Notes under the pieces: model-generated | Database searches by the model: none | What the model was told of the DNA's origin: nothing | Seen by the model: the letters and a program-made list of their open reading frames with translations, nothing else | Made by a program: the position numbers and the translations under genes | In this document: positions 54,603-62,631 of the stretch, one piece after another | Numbering within the stretch: position 1 is the first letter of the stretch | How the letters are laid out: every line of letters begins with the position of its first letter | NCBI GenBank assembly: GCA_001804805.1 | Contig: MHBH01000028.1 | Location: 1-64,000, forward strand | DNA: 64,000 nucleotides | Direction of reading: 5' to 3' | Source: Lentisphaerae bacterium GWF2_49_21 | Lineage (GTDB): Bacteria; Verrucomicrobiota; Lentisphaeria; Victivallales; GWF2-50-93

Positions 54603-55592
54603 ATGAAAGCTGCATTCAAAGGACCAGGAGGAATCAAGTTCAAGGACGTCGTGACGCGCCCACTCAAGCCCGATGAGATCAGGCTGAAGGTCGACGCCTG
54701 CGGAATATGCGGGACGGACCTGCATTCCGATCCGAACAACAAGAATGAATCCCGCTTCGGACACGAGATGGCCGGAACGATAAAGGAACTCGGATTAGGT
54801 GTGAAAAATCTCAAGGTCGGACAGAAAATCGCGGTGGACTCTTCAAGTGCATGCGGCCACTGCAGCGAGTGCAAGAACGGACTTCAGGAGCTCTGCACAA
54901 ACGTCCAGAGCATCTTCAACAGCATGGAACTGTGTTTTGCAGAGGAAGTCATCGCCCCGGCGATCAGCGCAGTCCCGTTCAGCGGAATCTCTGACGATGT
55001 CGCCTCGCTCCAGGAACCTCTGGGAGTTTCGATCGACATGGTCCGCCTTACCGACATCAACCTGAATTCCAATGTCCTTCTGATTGGTGCCGGTCCGATC
55101 GGACTCATGGCGGTGGCGTTGGCAAAACGGCAGGGCGCCCGGAAAATCTTTGTCTGCCAGCGCAAACGGCGCAAGGCGCGGTGCCAGATAGCCCTTGACT
55201 TCGGCGCCGACAAAATTATTGAGCCCGAGGAACTTGAGAAATATGATTTCGGCTGCAAGATCGACCGGATCATGGTCACTTCCGCGCCCGACACCATCGG
55301 AACTGCTGCGAAGATCGCATGCAAAGGTGGAATCATAACTTTCATCGGACTTGGATTCGGCGAGAAGGAAAAGATTTCCCTGGACGGGAACGCATTCCAT
55401 TTCAAAAAGCTCCAGCTCCGCGCGTCATTCGCGTCCCCGGCGATGTTCGGTCCTATGGCAATTGAATATCTGGAAAAAGGAATAATCGACGGCAAGAGAC
55501 TGATCTCCCATACTTTTCCACTGGCTGAACTGGCAAAAGGGATGGAAGTGGCGGCGAAGGATCTGGATGCGGTGAAGGTTGTAATCAAATAA
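54603..55592 (+). CDS. Zinc-dependent medium-chain alcohol/sorbitol dehydrogenase
   Basis: This 329-residue NAD(P)-dependent enzyme oxidises or reduces a polyol or sugar derivative. DACGICGTDLHSDPNN carries the catalytic-zinc Cys, RFGHEMAGTIKELG the His-Glu, and SACGHCSECKNGLQELC the four Cys of the structural zinc. VLLIGAGPIGLMAVALAK is the Rossmann nucleotide site (~158-176). CAAGGAG is 7 nt upstream of the ATG. It is followed by a strong stem-loop and then a Gfo/Idh/MocA enzyme, which together suggest conversion of a rare sugar or inositol-like compound. Confidence 0.92.
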   Translation: MKAAFKGPGGIKFKDVVTRPLKPDEIRLKVDACGICGTDLHSDPNNKNESRFGHEMAGTIKELGLGVKNLKVGQKIAVDSSSACGHCSECKNGLQELCTNVQSIFNSMELCFAEEVIAPAISAVPFSGISDDVASLQEPLGVSIDMVRLTDINLNSNVLLIGAGPIGLMAVALAKRQGARKIFVCQRKRRKARCQIALDFGADKIIEPEELEKYDFGCKIDRIMVTSAPDTIGTAAKIACKGGIITFIGLGFGEKEKISLDGNAFHFKKLQLRASFASPAMFGPMAIEYLEKGIIDGKRLISHTFPLAELAKGMEVAAKDLDAVKVVIK

Positions 55593-55628
55593 AGAATCTC
55601 CTGACGTCCATCGGACGGGAGATTCTTT
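55591..55628 (+). terminator. Stem-loop terminator after the Zn-dehydrogenase
   Basis: AAAGAATCTCC...GGAGATTCTTT with inner GACGTCC-ATC-GGACG forms a long stem directly after the stop. There is no long T-run (TTTAT follows), so it may reduce rather than abolish read-through to the next gene. Confidence 0.65.
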
Positions 55629-55738
55629 ATGCTGTAAAACAAAGACGTCGAATATATGCTTGGCGTGTATGAGGATTTCTGCAAATCACAAAAATATAGG
55701 AAATGCAGTTGAAAGCAAATATAAAGGAGAATGTAAAA

Positions 55739-56797
55739 ATGAAGTTGACAGCAGCAGTAATTGGGTGCGGTAACATTTCGAAATTCCATTTTTCCGGGCT
55801 CGAGAAGACCGGAGCGAAAATCAAATGGGTATGCGATCTGAGGAAGGAATCCGCCAAGCCTTGGATGGAGAAGTTCAACGCGAAGTATACGGACGACTTC
55901 ATGGACATCATGAACGATCCGGAAGTCAATGTCGTCAACATCACTTCATTCTCATCCATACACAAGGACATGTGCCTGGCCGCAATAGATGCAGGCAAGT
56001 CCGTGATCTGCGAGAAGACCCTGACGACAAACGCCGAAGATTCCTATGAGATCGTGAAAAAGGCGGAGAAAGCCGGGACAATCTTCTATACTTCGTACAT
56101 GAAGCGCTTTCTTCCGGCAGTGGAAAAGGGCAAGGAGATCCTCCCTTCCATCGGAAAGATTCTCTCCACCAGCATACGCGCATTCCAGCCGTGGGGCGAC
56201 ATGTGGAGCGGAAATCCCAAGGAAGGGGCATGCCACACTCCGCCCGGAGGGAAATCAGTATTGGTCAAGAACCTCGGCGGCGGCGTGCTGGTCTGCGGCG
56301 GAAGCCATATACTTGATCTTGTCTGCCACTTCCTGGGAAGACCAAGCAGCCTTTACGCCTACATGGCCATTCCGAAGGACAGGGATTACGATCTGCAGGC
56401 TGCCGCGCTCATGGAGACCGAGAACGGACCTGTCCATTACGAAACCCTCATGCATTCCCTGGACAAGATAGGATATCTGCGTGATGGCTGGGATGAGACA
56501 ATTGAAATAACTGGTACAAAAGGCAGGATCAATGTCTACTGTCCGTTCTGGGACAAGGTTGACATCAAGGGATCGTTGATGGTGCATTGTGGCAGCGCCA
56601 ACGGGACTGCGACCGAATATCGCTTTGCGCCGGTTTCTCCATTTGACCGCGCGATAGCCTTCTTCTGTGAGAACATTTCCAAGGGCAAGCAGGGAACGCA
56701 GTCGCGCCTGACCGGGTACGATGTCGATGAACTAATATCCTGCATTACTAAAAGCGCCAAGTCGAAAAAGGCCCTGGAGATCAAGTGGAAGATATAG
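55739..56797 (+). CDS. Gfo/Idh/MocA-family oxidoreductase
   Basis: This is an NAD(P)-dependent dehydrogenase acting on sugars or inositols. AAVIGCGNISKFHFSGL at the start is the Rossmann site, and AIDAGKSVICEKTLTTNAED has the conserved E-K (here EKT, not EKP). GGGVLVCGGSHILDLVCHFL resembles the substrate and catalytic His/Asp region (H...D). I chose the ATG at 55739, with AAAGGAGA about 9 nt upstream. An in-frame codon at 55703 would add 12 residues before the ribosome site and is less likely. It is 147 nt after the dehydrogenase and on the same strand. Confidence 0.92.
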   Translation: MKLTAAVIGCGNISKFHFSGLEKTGAKIKWVCDLRKESAKPWMEKFNAKYTDDFMDIMNDPEVNVVNITSFSSIHKDMCLAAIDAGKSVICEKTLTTNAEDSYEIVKKAEKAGTIFYTSYMKRFLPAVEKGKEILPSIGKILSTSIRAFQPWGDMWSGNPKEGACHTPPGGKSVLVKNLGGGVLVCGGSHILDLVCHFLGRPSSLYAYMAIPKDRDYDLQAAALMETENGPVHYETLMHSLDKIGYLRDGWDETIEITGTKGRINVYCPFWDKVDIKGSLMVHCGSANGTATEYRFAPVSPFDRAIAFFCENISKGKQGTQSRLTGYDVDELISCITKSAKSKKALEIKWKI

Positions 56798-56846
56798 GGA
56801 AGGGGAGCTAAAACGCGCGTGCTTTGCCGGGAACTTGATTGTTTTA

Positions 56847-56914
56847 GTTGGAGTACAAGCTTCAGCTTGCGTAAACTATTTAATAGTAAGACAAACTAAA
56901 GTTTGTACTCCAAC
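56847..56914. repeat. Terminal-inverted-repeat element, family C (copy 2)
   Basis: GTTGGAGTACAA...TTGTACTCCAAC ends and the two inner hairpins match copy 1 at 19370; the central A/T-rich link differs (ACTATTTAATAGTAA here). Confidence 0.8.
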
Positions 56915-57031
56915 GGGGTTTATCGCCGAGTGTTTCTGCGAGAAAGTTTTAAGGAAGTTCGTCTTGATATTCCCCTGCAGTCTGATTATCTTCAGGAAAT
57001 ATTAAAACCAAATTCCCTTTAAAAGGCAATC

Positions 57032-59908
57032 ATGATGCGCGTGGCATTATTATCATTTTTAGTTCTATGTGTAATCTGTCTGGCTGAGAATGGATCTGCT
57101 GCTTCGACGGAGAACCATGTCCTGCGTTCGACGCCTGCGCCGGGGCCGGTGAGTCTGGATAAGGACTTGAGCGGCTGGGACCGCAGCGGAGCGATCGTGA
57201 TGGCTGACGACATTGAAAAGCCTCGATACGTTGTGCGTGTGACGTCGATGTACGATCAGTCAAGCCTTTATCTGGCGTTCGAATTCAAGGATCCGACACC
57301 GATGGTCAACCACGTGGATCCTAAGAAGTCGCCGGGACAAGCGTGGTGTGGCGATACTGTTCAACTGCGCTTCAACACCAGTCCGGACCTTGCCGACAAA
57401 CCACAGAAACCGGAACAGTTGCTGCATCTTGACGGGTATTGGTATACAGACGGCAAGCAGGCAGTGGCATACGCGGTTTACGGGGACTTGGCGCCGGGCG
57501 GGAAAGTTGAGAAGACGATTGAACAGGCCATAGGGCAGGGAGTGGAGATGAGTTTCCGTCCGGATGCGGACGGAAAAGGATATTTGCAGATCATTAGAAT
57601 AGACTGGAAGATGCTTCGTCCGGACGGTGAGGCGTACAAGGCGGGTCAGTCTTTGCGGATGGCGATTGAAGCGATGTGGGGGAACATCCAGTACCAACAG
57701 CATGCTGCGGACAGGGTGGTTGATCTGCTGAATCCTAAGCATATGGAGAAGGAGATGCTGTGGACGAATCCGCCTGCGTTCGGGAAAGTTGATCTGGTGG
57801 ATAAAGGTGGGCTTGAACCTGGCGAGACCTCGGTGCTGTGGCCGAAACTTGTGGAGCGTTACGAGCAATTACAGAAAGAGGAGGCGGCAAGAACAGTTCC
57901 GCAAACTGCTGAGAAAGCCACGCCTCCGGCGCCGGACAGGCCGTGCCTGGATGGCAAGGACGAAGTTCAGCGATTGCTGAACCAGTGGTTTGCAGAGGGA
58001 ACTGCGGCTGGCAACAAGGGAGATTGCTACGACAACCGCGACCGCGAGCACTCCGCGATCAAGAGGTCTCAGTTTCCACAGCTGCGCAACTTCGAATACA
58101 CGAAGGAACAGACGGCGAAGAATGAGGATTATGCTTTGTTTCTCGGAGTCAGATCAGATGTGACGTTTGGAAATTCATCGACGTCCTCGGCGCCGGAGAA
58201 GGGCGGATGCAATCCGCGTCACGCGATGATGCAGCCAATGGGCATGTCAAAACTTTGTACGCAGTACCGCGGTTCGAATCTCTATATGTATCCCGCCCAT
58301 CATGACTACCTGCCCGGCCACAATGGCCAGGGCATGTACGGGGATCTTCTTCCGCTGAACAGCCCGTACGTTCTGATTTCGAAGGGATCTTCAGGAAGTG
58401 ACATTCCATTCCTCAATGCGATGATCCACACGGCGGCGGCGTTTGATCCGAAGGTCAAGGAAATTCTGGTCAAGCATGGACTTCTGATGCCGACGCTCCA
58501 GGCGATCATGCGTGCCAGCAACACGCAGGTGGTCAAGCCCGAGGACTATTTCACAGGCAAGGCGCATCCGATTGTGTTCAGAGGGGACCAGCTCAACGAG
58601 CTTAAGATGGTAAAGGCGGCGCATGCCATGACACCGGAACAGATTTTACCGCTTGCCATGGTGCGAGTGGTGGATGAGGACATGATGAAGCCGGGCGTCA
58701 ATGCGCCGGAAGGCATGCCGTCCGAACGTTTCTGTGAAACGCCTGCGGTGGTGGGGCGCATTTTCCGGCGCTGGGACCGCGCAATGCGGATGAAGGTGAG
58801 CGCTGCCGAAAGTTTCGACTATATGAACAGGCCATTGCAGTTCCGCTGGGTTCTTCTGCAGGGCAATCTGGAACTTGTGAGGATCGAACCTTCTAAGGAT
58901 GGCAGCGAAGCTCTGTTGACGATCGCGTGGCATGATCGTTTTCCAGTTGAGGCGGGAAGTTCAATTGACACGAACCGCGTTGACATCGGCGTATTCGCCA
59001 GCACTGGCGAGGGCTGGTCGGCACCAGCATTTATAAGCGTCTGCTGTCCTGACAACGAGCTCCGCACGTATGACGAGAAGAACCGCCTGGTGGACATCCA
59101 CTATTCTGCAGGCGATACACGGATCGGGTATGAGACGGATGTGCTTTTGCCGGGAGAGGGCATTGCACCGTATCACGTGCGTGACTGGCCTGCGCTTTTG
59201 GAAATGGTCGACGGCAAAGGCGAGGGGATGGTCCGGGAAATGTTGCAAAAGAGTTTGAAAGATGATGCACGGACTGCGTCTGCATCGGTACGCCAGGAAC
59301 TGCTGGAGCTGGTGAAAAAATTCGAAGCGCAGCGGGAAGCGAAACCAGCGAGTAATCTGAATGCGCGGAGGGATGCAGTCCGGCGTGATGCGAAAGCAAG
59401 CAGCCAGCCTCTCCTCAAGACTGTGCCGTCTCAGGGGCGTTCGGTCAAGGACATGCTCGAAGCTGTCCTCAACGGATGGAAGGACGATCCGATGTTCTAT
59501 CTCCGGCAGCGCGAGGCGATTGACGCGGAGGCCGTAAAGATAGGTTCCAAGGCAAAGGATGAGCTCGAGAAAGCTAGAAAACGGCTGGTGGAGCTTGGGA
59601 TTTATCAGATGACTGCGGGCGGAGGCTGGGAACTTCACTCGGTGCGTCCAGGTGACAAGCCGGTGCTTGAACGGCTGACGAAATATGAACGATTGGAGCT
59701 GCAACGGTTCCATCTGGAGATTCTGAACCACGTGCTTCTTCCGGGCGTGCTGGTGCGGGATTACACTTTTAACTATGTGGACAACCGCATGGCGGTGTCG
59801 CCGCCTCTCTGGCTGGTTTTCGATTATGACGAAGCTACAAGGAAAGTCAATGTGAATGTGCGCAAGACTGATGAAGCCCGTGCTCCTCAGCCGCTGGAAA
59901 ATCCGTGA
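57032..59908 (+). CDS. Large secreted CBM9-like protein with unknown C-terminal region
   Basis: This 958-residue exported protein has the signal MMRVALLSFLVLCVICLAEN. Residues ~35-270 are a CBM9-like domain (LDKDLSGWDRSGAIVMADDI, SSLYLAFEFKDPTPMVNHVD, FRPDADGKGYLQIIRIDWKM), clearly related to the N-terminus of the 1339-aa protein. Residues ~300-730 are a region I do not recognise, with RHAMMQPMGMSKLCTQYRGS and HHDYLPGHNGQGMYGDLLPL. The last ~170 residues are mostly charged helices. AAAAGG lies 6-10 nt before the ATG. It is the last large glycan-type protein before the downstream hydrolase on the opposite strand. Confidence 0.75.
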   Translation: MMRVALLSFLVLCVICLAENGSAASTENHVLRSTPAPGPVSLDKDLSGWDRSGAIVMADDIEKPRYVVRVTSMYDQSSLYLAFEFKDPTPMVNHVDPKKSPGQAWCGDTVQLRFNTSPDLADKPQKPEQLLHLDGYWYTDGKQAVAYAVYGDLAPGGKVEKTIEQAIGQGVEMSFRPDADGKGYLQIIRIDWKMLRPDGEAYKAGQSLRMAIEAMWGNIQYQQHAADRVVDLLNPKHMEKEMLWTNPPAFGKVDLVDKGGLEPGETSVLWPKLVERYEQLQKEEAARTVPQTAEKATPPAPDRPCLDGKDEVQRLLNQWFAEGTAAGNKGDCYDNRDREHSAIKRSQFPQLRNFEYTKEQTAKNEDYALFLGVRSDVTFGNSSTSSAPEKGGCNPRHAMMQPMGMSKLCTQYRGSNLYMYPAHHDYLPGHNGQGMYGDLLPLNSPYVLISKGSSGSDIPFLNAMIHTAAAFDPKVKEILVKHGLLMPTLQAIMRASNTQVVKPEDYFTGKAHPIVFRGDQLNELKMVKAAHAMTPEQILPLAMVRVVDEDMMKPGVNAPEGMPSERFCETPAVVGRIFRRWDRAMRMKVSAAESFDYMNRPLQFRWVLLQGNLELVRIEPSKDGSEALLTIAWHDRFPVEAGSSIDTNRVDIGVFASTGEGWSAPAFISVCCPDNELRTYDEKNRLVDIHYSAGDTRIGYETDVLLPGEGIAPYHVRDWPALLEMVDGKGEGMVREMLQKSLKDDARTASASVRQELLELVKKFEAQREAKPASNLNARRDAVRRDAKASSQPLLKTVPSQGRSVKDMLEAVLNGWKDDPMFYLRQREAIDAEAVKIGSKAKDELEKARKRLVELGIYQMTAGGGWELHSVRPGDKPVLERLTKYERLELQRFHLEILNHVLLPGVLVRDYTFNYVDNRMAVSPPLWLVFDYDEATRKVNVNVRKTDEARAPQPLENP

Positions 59909-59924
59909 CAACGCGAATGCATTT

Positions 59925-60815
59925 TTATTTCTTCTTCTTCTGATTCTCCGCATCATTAAGCGATCGCTTGAATGTGTCCAGGGCGTTTTCCACATTAGCC
60001 GGATTCCGGTGAAAACCTCCGTGATCCCCCTTGGCGTCCTCTATGGCTGACACTATGCTGCCGCCATAACGTTTGATCCAGTCCTGAGCCTTCCGCATTC
60101 CAGCGATGCCATCACGGTCGGGGTGCGGATCGTTCGCGCCGGCATATGTGATCCACAATGTATCCTTGAGCGGCTGCGGTCCGAGCAGTCCGTTCTCTAT
60201 TTCACGGTTGATCGGGAAATCATCGCCAGCCTTTCCGGCGTTGGCAATTGTCATAAAAATGAATTTATCCGTTTTGTTGTCCAGTGCCGTTACTCCGTAG
60301 ATGTTAGCCGAACCACGGCTGAAACCGTGTGCAAGGACTGATCTCTTTGCAATGTTCTGAACTCCGAGGATCTTTGCCATGTTATGGACTATTTCCCTGG
60401 GCAGATAGTAATCGTTCGGCTTTTCACCTTCTCCAAACCACCATTGAAGGGCCACAATTCCATATCCGGCCTTGGCAATATGGGGTTGCCATAGGAAGAA
60501 CTCGTCAAAAGCCCAGCTGCCGTGACCGTGAAGCGTGAAGATCATGGGAGGAGGATTTTTGGATGAGGTGCCCTTTGGAAACCAAAGTATGTAGAAACTC
60601 CTGCCGTCAGGGGTGGGCAGGATTTGCGCCCCTTTGCCTGCGGCAAATTTATATCTCTCGGCGGACGCTTCCCTGGCCTTGATGAAAAGCGGAAGTTTCT
60701 CTACGCTGTTATCATCTTTCTGCAGGGTGACTTTAGTAGTCTCCTGCTGGGCCGGCAGCAATCCATTGAATAAAAAGAAAAACAGTATTCCAACCGTCAT
60801 GTATCGTCTTGTCAT
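59925..60815 (-). CDS. Secreted alpha/beta hydrolase
   Basis: A signal peptide (MTRRYMTVGILFFFLFNGLL) precedes an alpha/beta hydrolase domain. IFTLHGHGSWAFDEFF is the oxyanion region, SVLAHGFSRGSANIYG has the nucleophile Ser in G-x-S-x-G, and DAKGDHGGFHRNP near the end holds the likely His. WITYAGANDPHPDRDGIAGM may carry the Asp. This is a feruloyl/acetyl-xylan-esterase-like or dienelactone-hydrolase-like protein; the substrate is unknown. I chose the ATG at 60815, with GGAG 10 nt upstream, rather than the longer start at 60851. Confidence 0.82.
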   Translation of the reverse strand: MTRRYMTVGILFFFLFNGLLPAQQETTKVTLQKDDNSVEKLPLFIKAREASAERYKFAAGKGAQILPTPDGRSFYILWFPKGTSSKNPPPMIFTLHGHGSWAFDEFFLWQPHIAKAGYGIVALQWWFGEGEKPNDYYLPREIVHNMAKILGVQNIAKRSVLAHGFSRGSANIYGVTALDNKTDKFIFMTIANAGKAGDDFPINREIENGLLGPQPLKDTLWITYAGANDPHPDRDGIAGMRKAQDWIKRYGGSIVSAIEDAKGDHGGFHRNPANVENALDTFKRSLNDAENQKKKK

Positions 60816-60887
60816 AAGATTACTCCGGGTCAACGCCAGTTGTGAAAACATTTAAACGTCCTTGTTGAAAAACAATTACATCTGGAC

Positions 60888-61577
60888 CTAGCACAACTCA
60901 AGCAATTTCACTCCGATCCTCAGCCGTCTCTTCATGTGTTTGTTGTTGGAATTCCGGGCGTTCTTCAAATACTTTTCCCAGAGCGGAGCGGCGTATTGCA
61001 TTTCGGATTTTGCCAGGCCGGGACCGAGTTCTGTCAGGGCAAGGCTCAGATAGAAAAATGGGAAGCGGCGCCAATGACCATCGCCAAGCCGGCTCTTTTT
61101 TAATTCTTTCATGCCTTTCACCAATCGTTCTTCCCGCTTGGAAAACTTTGTGACAAGAAGATTCCTCCAGTATGAGGTGGAACATTTGCCACAACAGTAG
61201 GTTCCAATCCCGTACCCTCTTTTCTCGGAATCTTCGAGCCGGGAGGAAAAACCTTTTATAGCCGCGAGATGTGCAGCTTTTATTTCCTTGTCCTTGAGAT
61301 CCACTATGGATAAGATGCGGCAGGTCTCCTCTCCAAGGATATGTGAGATTGCGGCGCCACTGGTTATTCTTTCACCTGTGAATACCCGGATGCCATTTTG
61401 CATGTCCACTTTTGTCGGTGCAAACATGTTGGCGTAGGAGCCCGGAAGTCCCTGTCGGGAAGCCAGCCATTTCCCGACCGCAATGCACTCTGTCTTTGGA
61501 ATATCACGCGAATAGAAAAGAGCTTCGGAAACCGAATCGATTGTTCCTGCAAGGCTGTTTTGGGTGAGGTATTTCAT
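60888..61577 (-). CDS. Hypothetical helical protein with CCGKC motif
   Basis: A 229-residue protein of no recognised family. It is mainly helical with a TYCCGKCSTSYWRNLLV segment that could bind a metal, and a basic C-terminus (NNKHMKRRLRIGVKLLELC). No signal peptide is seen. GGAGAATCAC before the ATG is a good ribosome site, supporting expression. It precedes the alpha/beta hydrolase on the same strand by about 70 nt. Confidence 0.6.
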   Translation of the reverse strand: MKYLTQNSLAGTIDSVSEALFYSRDIPKTECIAVGKWLASRQGLPGSYANMFAPTKVDMQNGIRVFTGERITSGAAISHILGEETCRILSIVDLKDKEIKAAHLAAIKGFSSRLEDSEKRGYGIGTYCCGKCSTSYWRNLLVTKFSKREERLVKGMKELKKSRLGDGHWRRFPFFYLSLALTELGPGLAKSEMQYAAPLWEKYLKNARNSNNKHMKRRLRIGVKLLELC

Positions 61578-61633
61578 GTGATTCTCCTTCTGGAAACTAT
61601 TTTGCTTTTATGTCAGGCACTTTGGCCTGACTT

Positions 61634-61735
61634 TGGAGTGCGGCACCCCTGAGCCGCTTTTCTTTACAGTGAATTTGTTTTTCTAAATCCCGCTTCCGAC
61701 TGAATTCCAAAGCGGCACAGGGGTGCCGCACTCCA
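61634..61735. repeat. Inverted repeat pair
   Basis: GGAGTGCGGCACCCCTGAGC and CACAGGGGTGCCGCACTCC face each other about 65 bp apart, forming a potential long hairpin with GGCGCT-free AT-rich loop. It is followed on the minus-strand side by a gene remnant. Confidence 0.7.
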
Positions 61736-61760
61736 AGGATTCGCCTTGCTCATCAATTAA

Positions 61761-61894
61761 TCATTTAAATCCAGAAGGATCATCTCCTTCTCTTTTGATT
61801 GCGGTGCCGTTGAACAGCCGACGCAGACCGCCAAAAGAATCGTCAAGTTTGTTTTCTACATCGATATACCCTTGCCGAACGTAAAATGATTTCC
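61761..61894 (-). pseudogene. 3' remnant of a gene
   Basis: Just after the stop of the 97-aa frame (minus strand), another frame reads KSFYVRQGYIDVENKLDDSF, GGLRRLFNGTAIKREGDDPS, GFK and stops at 61761. It has no start codon and is cut by a stop upstream. KSFYVRQGYIDVE recalls the C-terminal end of a GNAT acetyltransferase, but this is weak. It appears to be a decayed gene end. Confidence 0.4.
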
Positions 61895-62187
61895 TATGGT
61901 GTTACATCATTAGGAGAATCTGCATTGTTAGGAATTGAAATATTACTTTTATATGGTTCTCCTTCAATCCCGTAGAACCATGTTCTCTTCCTGAATGGCT
62001 CTCTTGGCTTGCCTCCATGAAAGACAGAATAGCCAATTCTGTATAAAGTATAATGATGTGTCGAATTATAAAACTTTGGGCCACGGCAATCTCTGAAATT
62101 AAGCGAACCAGCAATTATCGGAAATATCAGATAGATAATCGCAATAGAAACCAGAATGAATATCACTATGTTTTTCTCTTTATCCAT
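61894..62187 (-). CDS. Small single-pass membrane protein
   Basis: The 97-residue product has one hydrophobic segment near the N-terminus (NIVIFILVSIAIIYLIFPII) and a polar tail with PREPFRKRTWFYGIEGEPYK. TTAGGAATGA precedes the ATG. I do not recognise the family. It lies next to a gene remnant, so it may itself be part of a decaying locus. Confidence 0.5.
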   Translation of the reverse strand: MDKEKNIVIFILVSIAIIYLIFPIIAGSLNFRDCRGPKFYNSTHHYTLYRIGYSVFHGGKPREPFRKRTWFYGIEGEPYKSNISIPNNADSPNDVTP

Positions 62188-62631
62188 TCATTCCTAACTT
62201 GTTATTTTGCAAAATTCCGCTTTTGCCAGCAAAAACAAGGGATGGAAACATCTTGACTTAGCACCCCCGCATGCACTTGAAAATAGAACATCCGGAACTG
62301 GAAAATCAAGGTTTAACTTTGAGGGAACGTAGAACTCCATTAGGAAAATAAGAGCACGCAAATCCGCCAAACTCCTTCGGTGGCACCTTAGACGACAAGA
62401 GACAACACTCGGTATGGGTAAATTACACACACTAAAGTGTGAACTCCAAAGTTTGGAGTCCAGCCTTTAGGCTGTCTTGGTTTCAAGAGGATTAAGCTCG
62501 CAAGAGCTGTTCTTGGATTTTTCCCTTGTTTGAATACTGGAATTTGTCTGGGATTTGGATTTTGGAACTTGGAATTTTCCATATAAGCAGTAAATCTTTG
62601 AGCGATGACAATTTAAACTCGGGATTCAACT
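62188..62631. other. Gene-free region with repeats
   Basis: About 440 bp. It has ACACACTAAAGTGTG and CCAAAGTTTGG palindromes, CAGCCTTTAGGCTGTC, the family E-related AAGCTCGCAAGAGCTGTTCT, and a 7-bp-period array (TTTGGAT, TTTGGAA, CTTGGAA) at ~62550-62578. I see no gene. Confidence 0.6.
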
